This document shows, piece by piece, positions 48,660-61,734 of a stretch of 64,000 nucleotides of DNA (its first letter is position 1; each line of letters starts with the position of its first letter). The notes under the pieces are model-generated. The model did no database searches, had not been told where the DNA came from, and saw nothing but the letters and a program-made list of their open reading frames with translations. Source of the stretch: Serinus canaria (taxonomy: Eukaryota; Chordata; Aves; Passeriformes; Fringillidae); assembly GCF_022539315.1 (NCBI RefSeq), contig NC_066343.1, positions 38,234,649-38,298,648 on the forward strand, given 5' to 3'. The position numbers and the translations under genes were made by a program.

Positions 48660-50866
48660 GGCAGCTTTTTGCTGCAAGCCCACTGGAAAAATACAAGAGG
48701 AAGAAGATTCTATTTGAGAAATGAAAGTAATCCATATGTAGGGGAAAATGTGTTTGTTGAGGAAACCTGGGCATGGTTTTGGAGTATTGATGGTGTTTTG
48801 GGTGCTCCAGACAAGACACTGACATCCCCAACAGGCTGGGAAACAGAAATTTCCATTTCCAGAAATTGCATCTGTAACAGCTGAAACTGTGTACCTTGGA
48901 AACCTAAAATGTGCTATGACATATTTATCTTAGATTATGAGGCAGATACAAGAATTCAGACCTGCTCCATCTCAAACAGAAATACTGTTTTGGCACCACA
49001 GACATAGGAATTGCGTCTCATTCTTTATGTAAAGACCTATGTGATATCAGGAATTTTATTTGTTTGTCCTGGGTTCCAGGTTTTCACCTACAAAATGGGG
49101 TGAGGTTTCTTCTTTCTCAGGTGTAGGCATTTATGGTGGCAAGTAGTATAATGTAGCTGTTCTGGTAATTGTAATAAAAGGTTCTTTGGTCCAACATTTG
49201 CACCTATTCAAAGTGGCTTGTGACCCTTCTCCTGCCTGGTAAATATAAAATATAAGTTGGCAGAAGACTAAAACAAAATAAGTCCAAAGGCAAGAAGCCA
49301 AATAACCACTTGGCTGTACACCAAAAGTTAGAGCATGCCTAATGTCCCCAGATTTTCACAACAATTATCCATTCTTTCCTAGAAGCAGTTGGCCAGTTAT
49401 CTCAAGAGAATAAAAATCTGATCTTTAACAGAAAGCTGTCAAGGACAAAGCAACACTATGCAAGAAAAGTGAAGGAAAAAAATCAAAGATTATCTAAAAA
49501 CAATTGGAAAAATTCCCTTTTGTGAGTGAAATGGTCAGAGAACTGAAAGCAAACTTTTCATACTCAAAAGTCAAAGCCTCCCTGAAAAAGTCAGATATTG
49601 TGGCAACATATAATGTTGAATTCTCTTCTTGCATAGGTGTCTCTAATACTTCATCACAGCCTGGGGAACTGAAAGTGCCTGAGTGCAGAAAGTTTCTCTA
49701 CCAATCCACTAACCAAACTACAAAGCAGTTGCTTCTTCTCTTTGTAGTCCAAACTGTTTCAAAGAAAGTTCTGTGAAAAATGAAAGAACTGAGGATATTT
49801 ACTTCAGTGTACACATTGAAACACTCTGCTCATAATGCTATCTCCTGAACTGTTTCACAGTTGTTCAGTTCTGACTTAATCAGAGAACAGCCATATCTGA
49901 GGGCAGTTTTATCCTTTCTTTTTTGTATAAACTATAGACAAAGAATGCTAAGACACTTTTGGAATTCAGGAAATGAAGTTTCCCCCTAGATTAAAGATTA
50001 AAAGTGGGCGAATTTGTTACCTGAATCATCTCAGCTTCTATGGGGAAACTTTGCAGTCAGACAAAATCAGGACAGAGGATTGCCTGGTGTTAGTGCAGAA
50101 GCATTCCACAGTGCTAAAAACCAAAAGTTAGCTGAAAAACAAGTTACTAATGCCTTGTTAGGGCAAATGGATTTGTAATGAAGATGTCACTGGAGAGGTA
50201 ACCTGAGAGCAACATGAACTTTTTATCCTTTTCAAGCGTCCAAGCTGTCAGAAGGTGACATTTGTAGCAGGAGCATGAAGAAGGAACACAAGGTCTGCTG
50301 GCACAGGTAAGGTCACCAGGCAAGCAATGCACAGGGAAAACTCCCATAGAAGTCATATCCTCAGTACAGAGGTCAGCAAGCTTGATCATTGCAATGAAGA
50401 CAGGACATATGAAGACATGTTTTATTATGGGTTAAGGCATCTCTGTTATTTTCTGAGTTACAAGGAGGCAGCTATGCAAAGACACGATGGGAGAGGACTG
50501 GCCAAAGGGATGTAGAGCAGAAAAGATGAGGAGGGTGATGACAGGAGAAGTGTGTCAGTACAGAAATGAAACACTGAAGAGAGGATTTTGTAGTCCAGGC
50601 ATGGTGAAGATCAGTGAGGGTCTGAGGGATAACGATCAGGAGTCTAGAATGTACTGACTGCAAAGGAAAAGTGGAACAAGGGAGCATCTTAACTAACTCT
50701 AAAGAAGAGCTGACTACAGTGGTTACTGTATTCTTAAAATATGTAAGAGGAAACTCTCATTTTTTTTCCATGTCCACTGAGCCTAAATTACAACAAGGGT
50801 GTATTAAGTAGTTTGGAGAGAATTATTTCTAGCAGTAAGATCATAAAGCACTGCAATAGTATGTAC

Positions 50867-50910
50867 TAAGGTATTTGGAAATACCTTATTTCTTGTAGAT
50901 TTCTACAAGA
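50867..50910. repeat. Two adjacent small hairpins
   Basis: TAAGGTATTT (50867-50876) pairs exactly with AAATACCTTA (50879-50888) across GG. Two bases later TCTTGTAGA (50891-50899) pairs exactly with TCTACAAGA (50902-50910) across TT. Both stems have only a 2-base loop. Confidence 0.8.
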
Positions 50911-53900
50911 ATTTGGCTGCTGTGCAAGGGTGCACTTCTGACAGAAGAGATGACCCCTCAAGATCCTGCTATAGAAATCCCTTCTCTGATTTTATTTTTT
51001 TTTTTTAAGAAGCACCAATTTTGTCCTGATCTTACTTTCTTACTCTAAGTGAAGTTACTTTGTTACACAGGAGTTTTCTCTACTCTTGAAGCGAATCTAG
51101 GTAGAAAGGATAGAATTGCCAATGAAATGCAATTTTGAAAGCTGCTGTTGTGAGGATTCCAAAGACACAGGCAAAACAAGGTGCATGTGGCAATAACCCC
51201 AAGGACTGAGGTGAATGAAGAGAGTGCCTTGCTACAGACCAGGCACCTTGGATTTCACCTAAAATTATACCAATTCTCTTATTTCACAGCAGACTTCATT
51301 CACGACCATCTTTGCTAAGGATATTTTCTTTGAACCTAGATGGGAGTCCAGTCCTCAGCTGGAGTATGTTAGTGTTATCCTCTGGGCCTAAAAAGAGGCA
51401 GATTTATTTATACAGTCTGCAGGTTTGGCTCCATACTTTTATCTCAGCAACTGAGAAAACCATTTTACTTGGCCTGTCAGAGGTATTTGGTGAATTACAG
51501 TTGGTAAATAGGAGTTATTTTTGAAAGCTGGTGTGTTAATGAGGCAGGAAAGCCTCCAGAGATGAGGAAACACTAACACCATGAGCTGTTCCTAGTTCCT
51601 AATGACTCACTGATGCTTCACCTGAAAATCTGGCCTGGAAATACCTTGTTCCAATACTGAGTAATGCAGGCTACGTCTGAAGGAACTGAAGTAAATGCTT
51701 GAGGACAAGTGGGGGAAAAACATCATCGTTTCAAGGAAAATCTCATCAAAACAAGCATTAGTTTTCTGGAATTATTTTAATCACCTTGTTTTAATGTAAG
51801 AATCTTGGAGAAATAGCTCCGCTTTATGAGCTTCTTTCACCCCTCCAAAGCATCATTTATTGCTTTTGGGCCTCTTTATCCCTCTTTTTTTTTCAAGCAT
51901 ACTTTATATGCCTGCCAATAAAGGGGGAATATTATACCCTGGAATCTTCCTGTGTACATTAAAAGAGTGTTTGGCAAAATGGTGCTGGAATAATAAGTAA
52001 CAGCTTGCTTAAGATAGGGTCAATCAATTCCAGGGGAGGCTATTTACTGGATTATATACAGTCCTCTTGGAAGAAGAAAATCTCTCAAGAGCTCTCAGTT
52101 TGACAACCGCTTTTTCCATCATCTGTTTGGAATTTCTGTGCCAGTTAGCTTGCAGCCCTGCTATTTCCTCTGCATGTGTTCTGCAAACTGTGGAGAGGAT
52201 ACACTCGTTATTTTGAAGGAGTCAGGAGTGAGATGCAATTATGGGGGCCTCAGCACACAAGAGATAAAATCTCCTTCCTGCCAGCCAGCATAGAGAGCAG
52301 TCTGTTTGAGCTCAGAGGCAGCTGATCAGATCGGAGACTGAGTATTTGAAAAAAAAATCTTAGCAGCCTATGAACCCCATTTGTTTATTTAGAAAGGAAT
52401 TGTATCATTTGGTTGCTCTGACCAGGCAAGCAAAGCAAGTGCTGGCTTCGAAAGGATGCCTTTTAAAAACATCTAGCCTGTGTTCAAGTGAAGTGGCTTC
52501 TTATTGTGCTGCCTCTTGAAACATTTCAAGCTGCTCAAGACTACCAAGCTTTTCCAAATGTACTTTTGACATTTCAGGGCTTATACCTTAGATTTCAAAG
52601 GAGGGGTATGTTTGAATGAGGGCAATTCTTTGTAATTTGCCTGAATTCTACATTTATGCCTTCTGTGGCCTAATCTGTCTAATTGAGATCTGTTCCTTGG
52701 CTGGCTGCCAGTATTACAGAGTATGTGGACAACATATTGGTTTACCCATGTATTGCAGAAGGACTATTTATTTCACAGTCTTAGAGGTGGACTTGCATAT
52801 GAAGGCAGAATTGGTTCAACAAAATGTCCCCAACATTGAGTGTTTACCATTAGCTTTTCAACGTTTCATTTTTCAACATGTAAATGTGGCAGATAACTTT
52901 TTGAAATTGTTTATTCAGTAAAGCCTACATCAGTGTCCGACTTGGAACATTATTTCTTTTCCATCCTTAACACCAAAAAAATTACAGTGACATTTTCTCT
53001 TACTAAAGTATTGAGGAGTTAAGCATGCAGTAGGAGAACTAAGGGCCCCTAAACCATCATAATTATAGAGTCACACCAGCTGAAAGTTTTCAGTGAATTT
53101 TAACTCTGATGAGTTTGCAGAACTGTAAAGGCCCTTCCTTATCACTCTGAATATCTTAAAGAACCTGCTTCACAATTAATTTTAAAATCTAAGATAAGTA
53201 TTTTATTTTGAATCTCTGAGGATGATGGTTTTATGAACATAGAGACATCCATTTGGGAGCAAAAATGTTGACTTTATCCCATCTGACAAGGGGATTTGAA
53301 TCCTGTCAGCAGAGAACTTAGACCATGGGAGTTTCTGAAATCAGCTGGGCTCCACATTCTCTTGAGATAAACACATGCTGTTGGAAAGGAAGATGGTGAA
53401 AATAAATGTTTAACCCTGACACACTTGCACCTGCTCACTGCCTGCTGACCCTTCCCAGGCAGCTTCCTCAAGCCCCCTGCTCTCACTAACATGACTGGGC
53501 AATACCTCCCAATACTGCACATTGCTTACCCTGGTATTGGCAATAATTGCAGAGGCATTGTTTGGCTTGCAAATGGAGCCTTTAAAGAAACAGCCTGTCT
53601 GAAAAGCAAAAGAGAACCCTAACCTCACCATGTCATGAGGCCTGCAGACCTCTCCTGGGTGATAGGCAACCAGCAGCACTGTGCTTTTTAAAGGACTTGG
53701 TATTCATTTGCTCTAACCTCTGTAGAAACAGAAATTCCCTAATAATCCATTCTACGTTGTTTGGAAAGATGGAAAAGAGCTCACCCCGTGAATATTTCCA
53801 TCTCCTTGCTAATGCACAAGCACTTTTACCGAGTTAGGGAGGGACAAACCAGTTCAAATTGAGAACTACAAGGGGATGAGTCCAGTTAGGGCTACAAGCT

Positions 53901-56900
53901 CCCTCTCACCTATCCCAATGCTGTCTCCTACTTCTGCCACCTGAGCTGGAGCCAGGCACCCCTGAATTTAGAAATACTGAGCTAACATCTGCCTGCCAGC
54001 TTTCCCAGCAGGAATTCCTCCCACTCCAAACTCATCTTCGGTTGCAAAGGTTTCAGCAAGCCTCTGGAAACAGTGACAGCACAAGAAGTCTTAAACTCCC
54101 TTCTGACCCAAGCCTGGACATTCAAAGTTGGCTGCAGGGAAAATCTGAAAGAAAACATCACCTGATTGCTGCTGCTGGAATCACAGGGCATTGCCTTCTC
54201 CTTTATGGGAAATACAGATTTCTCTCTCTTCATGGTATTTGGTCCCAAATTGAAACATGTTTCACTGTTAACATGCAGGATGTCTTACAGTAAATTCCTT
54301 CTCTGTGCTTTATCCCTTGGCAATGTTACCAGCAGGGCCTGCTCCTACTTTCTTTGAGCCGGGGGAAGCCATAGCCTGCAGGGTCTGAGCTGAATTTCAA
54401 AATGATTGTAGGGATATCACCAGAAAGGGAGAAAATCAACGTAATTTTTTACTCTGTCATCCTGGCAAAGTGGACAGAAGTGGATGGCAAAGCAGCACCT
54501 GAATTTTGTTGTCTAGATAGACAATGTTAGCTCAGCACCCTCTTCCTACAGGCACTCAATGGTTTTTATACCCTTGTTTTCCTGCTGCCATTAGTGAAAA
54601 CATTGTTTGCTTATAGAGCTAACTATTCCCCCATGTATCAGGTCATTTACAAATGTAGGTGTTAAATAATAGAAAACCACATTTTGGATTTTACAAATAA
54701 AGTGTGACTTGCTACATGCTTTTTTTACTTGGTACACTCATGTTCAAAACACTTTATAAACACAAAACCTTTCAATTCAATTGTGAAATACAAGAAGTCT
54801 GCTCATGACCTCATTTCATCAGAGGAGAAACTAGTCATGGTGTGCCTGAAACCCTCACAGGAGGAAGCATAAGTGTGATGAGGAGAAGAAGGTCCTGAAA
54901 CCTCTTCACCCTGTGCTCTAAGTGTTAGGCAGTGCTTCCCATTGCTCCAGACAGGTCTATAGCATCATCAGGAACTTCTGCAAGTTAAGCCATGGTACAA
55001 ATTAAGCAAATGTCACTTCCTGACCATATCCCTCTAATAAAACAATATCTCTTCAGCCTGGAAAGACTGCTTCCAACAACAATAATGACCCAGAGTAATT
55101 TCTACTACTGTAAAGTGGATACCAAATATTTGCCAAAGGTTCAACAATTTTTCATTCCAAATGCTTCGATACTTCAACTGGCCTTTGGGAAACTACATAT
55201 TTAATAGGAAAATGCTATAAACTGGATTTCCACAACTAAATCAGGCACAGAAATAAAGAATACATAGTTCTGACAAGAGTCAGTGGGCCAAAACTTTTGA
55301 TGGGCTTGATAAATGTGGTTCTTTGAAAGGCCTATGGGACCTTCTTGCTCTGATTTAATTACACACATCCATAAATCAGAGCAATCTGATGAGGCTACAA
55401 GCATTCAAGCATCAGGAAGGCTGCCAGTTTACAGAGCACTTCCAGAAGAGTGCGTGACCATTTACGTAGTGCTGAAAAGGTGTTGAGGTTGCCAAAGCTA
55501 GGGCTAGCAGCAAAGGAGTCTGGCATCCCAGCAGACTTGTCTGTGAGCGAGGGGGTCAGACAGAAAGACAGACAGGTGGCTTTATACACTTGGGTGGAGG
55601 GAAACGGGAAGAGAACCAAGGCTAGACTCTGTCTGAGAGACAACTAAACACAGAAAATTGTAAAAAAAGTCCTGGTTTATATTTTGTTTTCACGCTTGGA
55701 ACCATACAGTGTGAAGAGGGGAAATACGACTTACGGCTCCAAGGAAAATAAGAGTAAACAAATTAAAATTCTGCACTTTACATGGGTCATGACCACTTCA
55801 AACAGAACTGCAGGGCAAACGTGCCACACAGTGGAAATAAGTCCTGCTGTGTTGTACTCCTGATGATTTGCTCTGCCAGCAGAGCAGAAATTTGCCCACA
55901 GATTTTATTCTGCAAAGTGGAAACAGGGATCCTTTCCCTTGCTCTGCTTTCCATAGTGTATCTGTCTATTAGCATCATCTTATGTGTGTTATTTGTCTGT
56001 AAGTAATCCCTCAAGCTTGTATAAATACACCTGCTTGTGCAGTGTGCTGGAGCAGAGTTATGCATGTTATAACAGCTGGCGTTCGACTGTCTAATGAGTA
56101 AACATTATGTCCAGGGGTTAAAGTGGACTGGAGTGGTTCCAACTTATGTCTGTTAGAAAGCTACTAGGTTAAATATTTGGTTCTTATCCTTACTCTTTAA
56201 AAATGTAAAGCATGTCTAAAAACCGAACCACACCAGTTTGTTAAAACCTTCTTGGGAAAAGCTGTATCTGTGGCACCCTTCTGCATCAATGAGCATTTCA
56301 GACTTTCAGTACTTGCTTCCATGGTAAAATGTCCTTTAAATAGCAGAGAACTTGCACTTTTATGTACACTGGGTGTATATCACAGAAATTCAGCATAACT
56401 AAAACTACATCAAAGTATTTGCAAATGACATAAACAGGTCAAAGGTTGTAGTTAGATAATATGCTGGTTTAAAGGATACTCTTACCACCTCTGATGGCTC
56501 CAAATCCTAGTTCGGAGCTGGGTCTCTCTCTCTCTAGCAAGCCATGGTGATGCTGGGCCTAGCAGTTCCTATTGGAACATGCAGGCTGAGAAAAGATGCA
56601 GCTACAGAGCAAGTCTCCTTTGTTCAGTCAGGGTGCTTTGAGTGACGAAGTATTTGCAAGCAGGAAATAAAGAAGAGGGGGACTTGGGCTACAAGTGCCA
56701 GGTCTGTGTGCAGAGAACAAACCATTTCCTGCAGAATGGGGAAGATGGAAACGAGCATGAAACAGAGGGCACTGAGAGGACACTTCATCCTCACAAAAAG
56801 AATAACACACAGTCATTTCTTCAATCATGAAATTATTTAGACAGAATTTGTCAATTTTAGAAGTAACCTACAGAAAGAAATACAGGTTTATATGTGTCTG

Positions 56901-58254
56901 GGAATTCTAATTACTGAGACAGGAAACATTTACTCCTGTAAATAAAAATGAAAGCATTTACCCCATAAAGTAATTGTGTTGTAATCCAGAGACAGAACTA
57001 CTGCTCTTTCTTACTGCTCCTTTTACACTTTTCTGTTATTTCTGCATATCCATCAAGAGCTGTTGCTAGCTCCACACTCAGTTGTGTTCTCACTGTTGTG
57101 GTAGATTTCCTTCCAGGCTCAGATCAATTCCTGTCTATGTTAGTGGAAGGACCTGTGCCTTATCTGAACCACTGGTGGCTTGCTCTTCCAACAAATTGAA
57201 ATATTATTATGTGCTATTCCAGATTTCACAGAAAGATGCAGTTTCTTAACAGCTTTTGTCATTCAATTACCAGTGATGTTACCTTACCTTGCCCCTGGTG
57301 TGATCAAGGAAATGTTCAACAAAAGAAGTGCTCCTCACACCTGGCATGGGACAATTTAGGACTTTCTAGGCAACAGAGTTCAAGGGATAAGGCCAGTATG
57401 TTCAAAATTGTCTGCTCATGTTGATGTACTCTGCTTTGCCCCAGATGCCAAAGGCCACAGACAGCTTTAAAAAGAACCAAAAAAGCCAGTTGGAGAAAAT
57501 GCTGGACAAGGTGCCTGAGCAGTTGACTAAAATCTACAGTTGCATTATCTCACTGGAGAATTTATACCTATACTTGGCAGCTCAGGAAGAGAGAAGGACT
57601 GGATTGTCACCAGTTCAACTGGATGAGTGCTGAATATACATGGGTATATATATGCTGGACCCGCACGGGTAAAATTTCAAGGGGAATACTGATGCCAAAA
57701 CCATCACCTTATGCTTTTGTGTCTTTTCTTACTTTACATCTCTTTTCCATAATAAATGCTAAAGATTTTGTAACTATAGAATGTTGGGACTTGAAAAACC
57801 TTCGCATTCCTTTCAGAATTAATTTTATACACAACTTAAAAAAATAAAATTAAACAACAACAATATAATTATTCCAGTAGTTCATATGTTGCTTTATAAA
57901 ATTTTACATTGAACAAAAATGGATCAAAAGCAGTTACTATGTGACTAGACTCCACTTTTGTCCCAAAGTACCTGAAAACTGAGAAAGATCAGCTAAATAA
58001 CACCCAGTAGGGAAACAACCAATTAATGAAATGTCTCCATATATGAGAAAAAAGAGTGTGTTCCAAGAGAAGATATCTTCAGTCTTGCAAATGATGTTAC
58101 TAAATAAGAAAAATAGAATTGTTTTGATGTTAATGTTTCCTGTATAGTCTATATTTTCTCATCAAGATCAATGTGAATTTTTGTTTTTACAGAAAAAAAA
58201 TTGAATTGGAAAGAAACATAGAATGGAAGTCAGAAAACTGAGGGATTTTTTGTG

Positions 58255-58256
<2 letters not shown>

Positions 58257-58305
<49 letters not shown>
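58257..58305. repeat. Poly(T) run of 49
   Basis: An uninterrupted run of 49 T, the longest homopolymer in the window. It would be the poly(A) tail of something on the minus strand, but no such body is recognised. The exact length is prone to sequencing error. Confidence 0.9.
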
Positions 58306-58306
<1 letters not shown>

Positions 58307-61300
58307 TTCCTTTATAATTTTGAGTAATTTTTCAAATTTCTAGAAAGTTTGCCTTGGTATAAAAAAAAAATCTTTTTCAAAAGTCTTTACCTTGTTTACA
58401 ATGAACTGAACAACTGGGGTAAACGACATCACAGAGAGACTTCTCAGCAAATAAAGCCTTACTGTAGATTTAGGCTTTATCCAACAAAATATGGTTTAAC
58501 CATCAGAGTTCAGGTAGAAGGATGAAGACACTCAGACCAGGGAAAGATAAAACACAGGAAACATGACTCATTTCCATGGGGATTCTCAGTCTACCTGCCT
58601 CAGGGTAACACAGGAAAGAGAAGGAGAGGTAAGAAGGGGAAGGAATAAAATCCTGTCCATGAGCAGGATAAAGAGAAGACAAAAGGACAAAAAAGGTCAA
58701 CAGCAACATAATTATCTGTCTTGGGATAGGCTGTCAAATAAAGTGATAATACTTGGCTTTCTGAAAATCATAAGCTACCTTAATTCATTCATTATCTACT
58801 GAGATGCTTTGCAAATGCTAAATAACCTTTGGTGGCTCTGGTTTCAATTATAGTGTAAATGCTACCATCTGCATGACATGGTGCATGGTCTCCTTTGTGC
58901 CAAAAGTGATGGAATTACACTTGTCTCTGTATGTCTGGATGATTACACCCCCAAAATCTGAAATTCTGCCTTGTCTTGCTTCAGAATCTAACAATATTAA
59001 GCTTTACTCAAGCCTAGCCAAGCACTATTGTGTAAGGTGAGCCTAATTTGAACTCCCAGGATACAGCAGTGAACTGCAGCTTAAGAAAGTCGAAAGCCAA
59101 AAAAGTGCAAAGTTATCACACACCCTCAGTTTCATTAACTAAGTAGAAGGTCTCAGCCTGCACCAAACTTGTGTCCTGTTTGTAGGTCATGATTTCTTGT
59201 CTTAGTCTATCTGGGTATTCAAAATATAAAAGCAAATCACCCTAGGTACATATCAACAAATGGACAGATCATGCAATCTAACTGTGACCTCCTAGGCTGT
59301 CCTCACCTCCTGCACCAATGCTTCCCTAAGGCTCAGAGGTCTTCAGCAATATACCTGCTTCAACCTTGCAAAACTGGGCTGTCAGTGTGGCCCTTCCACA
59401 AAATCTTCAGTATAACTCCTTGGTGCAGCAGATTGTTTGTTCAAGAGGAAACAATCAGCCTATTCCCAGAAATTTCTGAGTGAATGTTAAGGATACACTC
59501 ATGTGGTGAAGCACCTAAAGCAGGCTGATACCTCTAGATTCGATAGTAATCTGATCAAATGCATTCTCCAGGTTTCCATATACTCAGCCATTAGCATGTG
59601 TGACAGACCAACTTATGACAGACTTTGTACTTTCACTGCAGCAGTGACCCTTGCTTAGGCATTTTGGAATTGGTACATAAAAGGCCAGACATTGCAGCAT
59701 GCATAATCTGTGGACAGCTAATTCTGTACTAATAAGATTCAGCAAACATTTTTGGATCCAGTGTAACTTGTATGTTACAGCACTGCTACCAAAATACAAG
59801 AAACTCAAGAAAAAATTGTGGGGAATATCAGGAATATTTTATGTTTTCATGAAAAAGAGAGATTTTTTTTTAGAAGATTATTTGGTCTCTTATTGATGTT
59901 TTCAGCATTCACATGAAGCATAATTTTGGGGAAACAACGGAATACTTTCTACAAACAAGTAATTAAAAACCAATTACCAGAAAGTAACTACAAGATATTT
60001 TCTGCTATCTCTATTCACAAATCTGACCTCAAAACAGCTCTGAAAATGTTGACCAGAGTATGTTTTCATCTGTCTTCAATTATGCAAGTCAGCCACAGAA
60101 GGCAAAAAGAGTCAACACTCTGTAACCAGCTTTCTGCATTCCATTACAGTACTCTGATCTTCTAAAATTAAAAAGCTGTGAGTCATTCCCAAAATCACGA
60201 GACAGGCTTAAAATTACAAGATTTCAGAAAATAGATTGGGGGAACTTTAATTCATATGTTCAAATGTTTGTTGAGTGGGGGGGGGGGTGGTCCTAGACTA
60301 CCACAAGAATAGAAACACATTTGGTTTTTTGAGTAAGAACATGTCTAGAAATCTGGGAATTTCAAGGAATGCCAGGTATCAGTGGTTATCATAAGATTTT
60401 GTAGCATTCTTCAGAGCAAATTCATCCCTGCTGACCTATGGTACTCAGCTTTTGCAGTAAAATTGGCATTTACAGTTTGAAGAAGTTAAAAGTCATGGTC
60501 CCAAGTGAGATGCTATTCTAAATGTAAACTAACAAACCGTCTATATAGAAACTGTAATGCACACAGGAAAATATAAGACTGCCGGCATGAATGCTGGGAT
60601 TCCCTGAATTGATGGAAAACTGATTCACAGAGCTAAAGTTAGTGGAGATTCAAAGAACCAGACACTTCCAGTCTTCCTTCTGGATTTAAAAGGACAAAGG
60701 AAAACACTAGATTTTAGCTGAGGGATGACATAAGGGAAAGCCCAAATTAAATAATTGTTTTTTTGAAGATTACTTGCATTGTTCTTCAAACAACAGCATC
60801 TCAGTCTGTAGGACATCTGCTTTCTTTCTCCATCTGCTCTGACTGACTTCTGGGATAGTAGGAAGATATCACAAACACTCAATTCACTTGTTTGCAGCAA
60901 AGGGCCTTTAAAGAAAACAGCTTGTGGCTATCAGGGTTTTTTTCCCAACTTGGATTTGAACATCTAGCTTCCTAATCCAGAAAGCAGATGTTTTAACAGT
61001 GCCTGGGAAATGATTTTTAGTATGTTTTATGTGCTCTAAACATAATCCAACCAATAGAACTTGCTATTCAATGTTTAACCTTTTCTCTAAGATTCTTTTC
61101 TCTAGTAGATTTAGTATTTAACACAGAACAGCTGGAGACTGTAACGTTTTTGGCACAGAAAGACTAAAATGGAAAGTTTTTTCCAGCACAAAATTGTTTG
61201 CACTTTTTCTCCTGACAGTGCCACCGGATTCCCTCTGGAAGGATTAAATTTCCCCACATCCATCATATCCAAATAGTGCAGTGTCAAGAGACCGGCAATA

Positions 61301-61540
61301 CCCTTAGTTTGCCCATCCATGACTGACATTTTGTACATTTTTGTCTAAGTAGAACTGGAGGTTGACTTCAAGGTAAATTCCAGACTATCATCTTAAGACA
61401 CAAGCCCTTTTGTGCACTAACTTTTGCTCCCACTTCTAGACTCTCCATAACCTCATTTGTCATATAGAGCAGCTTCAAGCACGAGCTTGTGTATTGTCAC
61501 TTTGTAAAAAAATCAGCCCTGTAACCTGCAAACATTCAGA
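58306..61540. other. AT-rich non-coding sequence
   Basis: About 3.2 kb with no recognised gene or transposon. It includes an 11-base G run at 60277-60287, unusual for this AT-rich setting. Frames are short and domain-free. Confidence 0.65.

Positions 61541-61734
<194 letters not shown>

Larger units (their letters stand above)
45496..58256. other. Repeat-poor AT-rich non-coding sequence
   Basis: About 12.8 kb without a recognised gene or transposon. The longest frame, 138 codons (45427-45843, minus), is driven by the tetranucleotide repeat. The 137-codon minus frame at 48418-48831 crosses a poly(A) run. A short (TC)n scrap lies at 56522-56537. Hairpins at 47.46 and 50.87 kb and an A run at 48.64 kb are listed separately. 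The rest is unique by eye and could be intronic or intergenic. Confidence 0.6.

Noticed and set aside
56060..56100. tRNA-like GTTCGA word
   Set aside because: No acceptor stem or D-arm can be placed around it.
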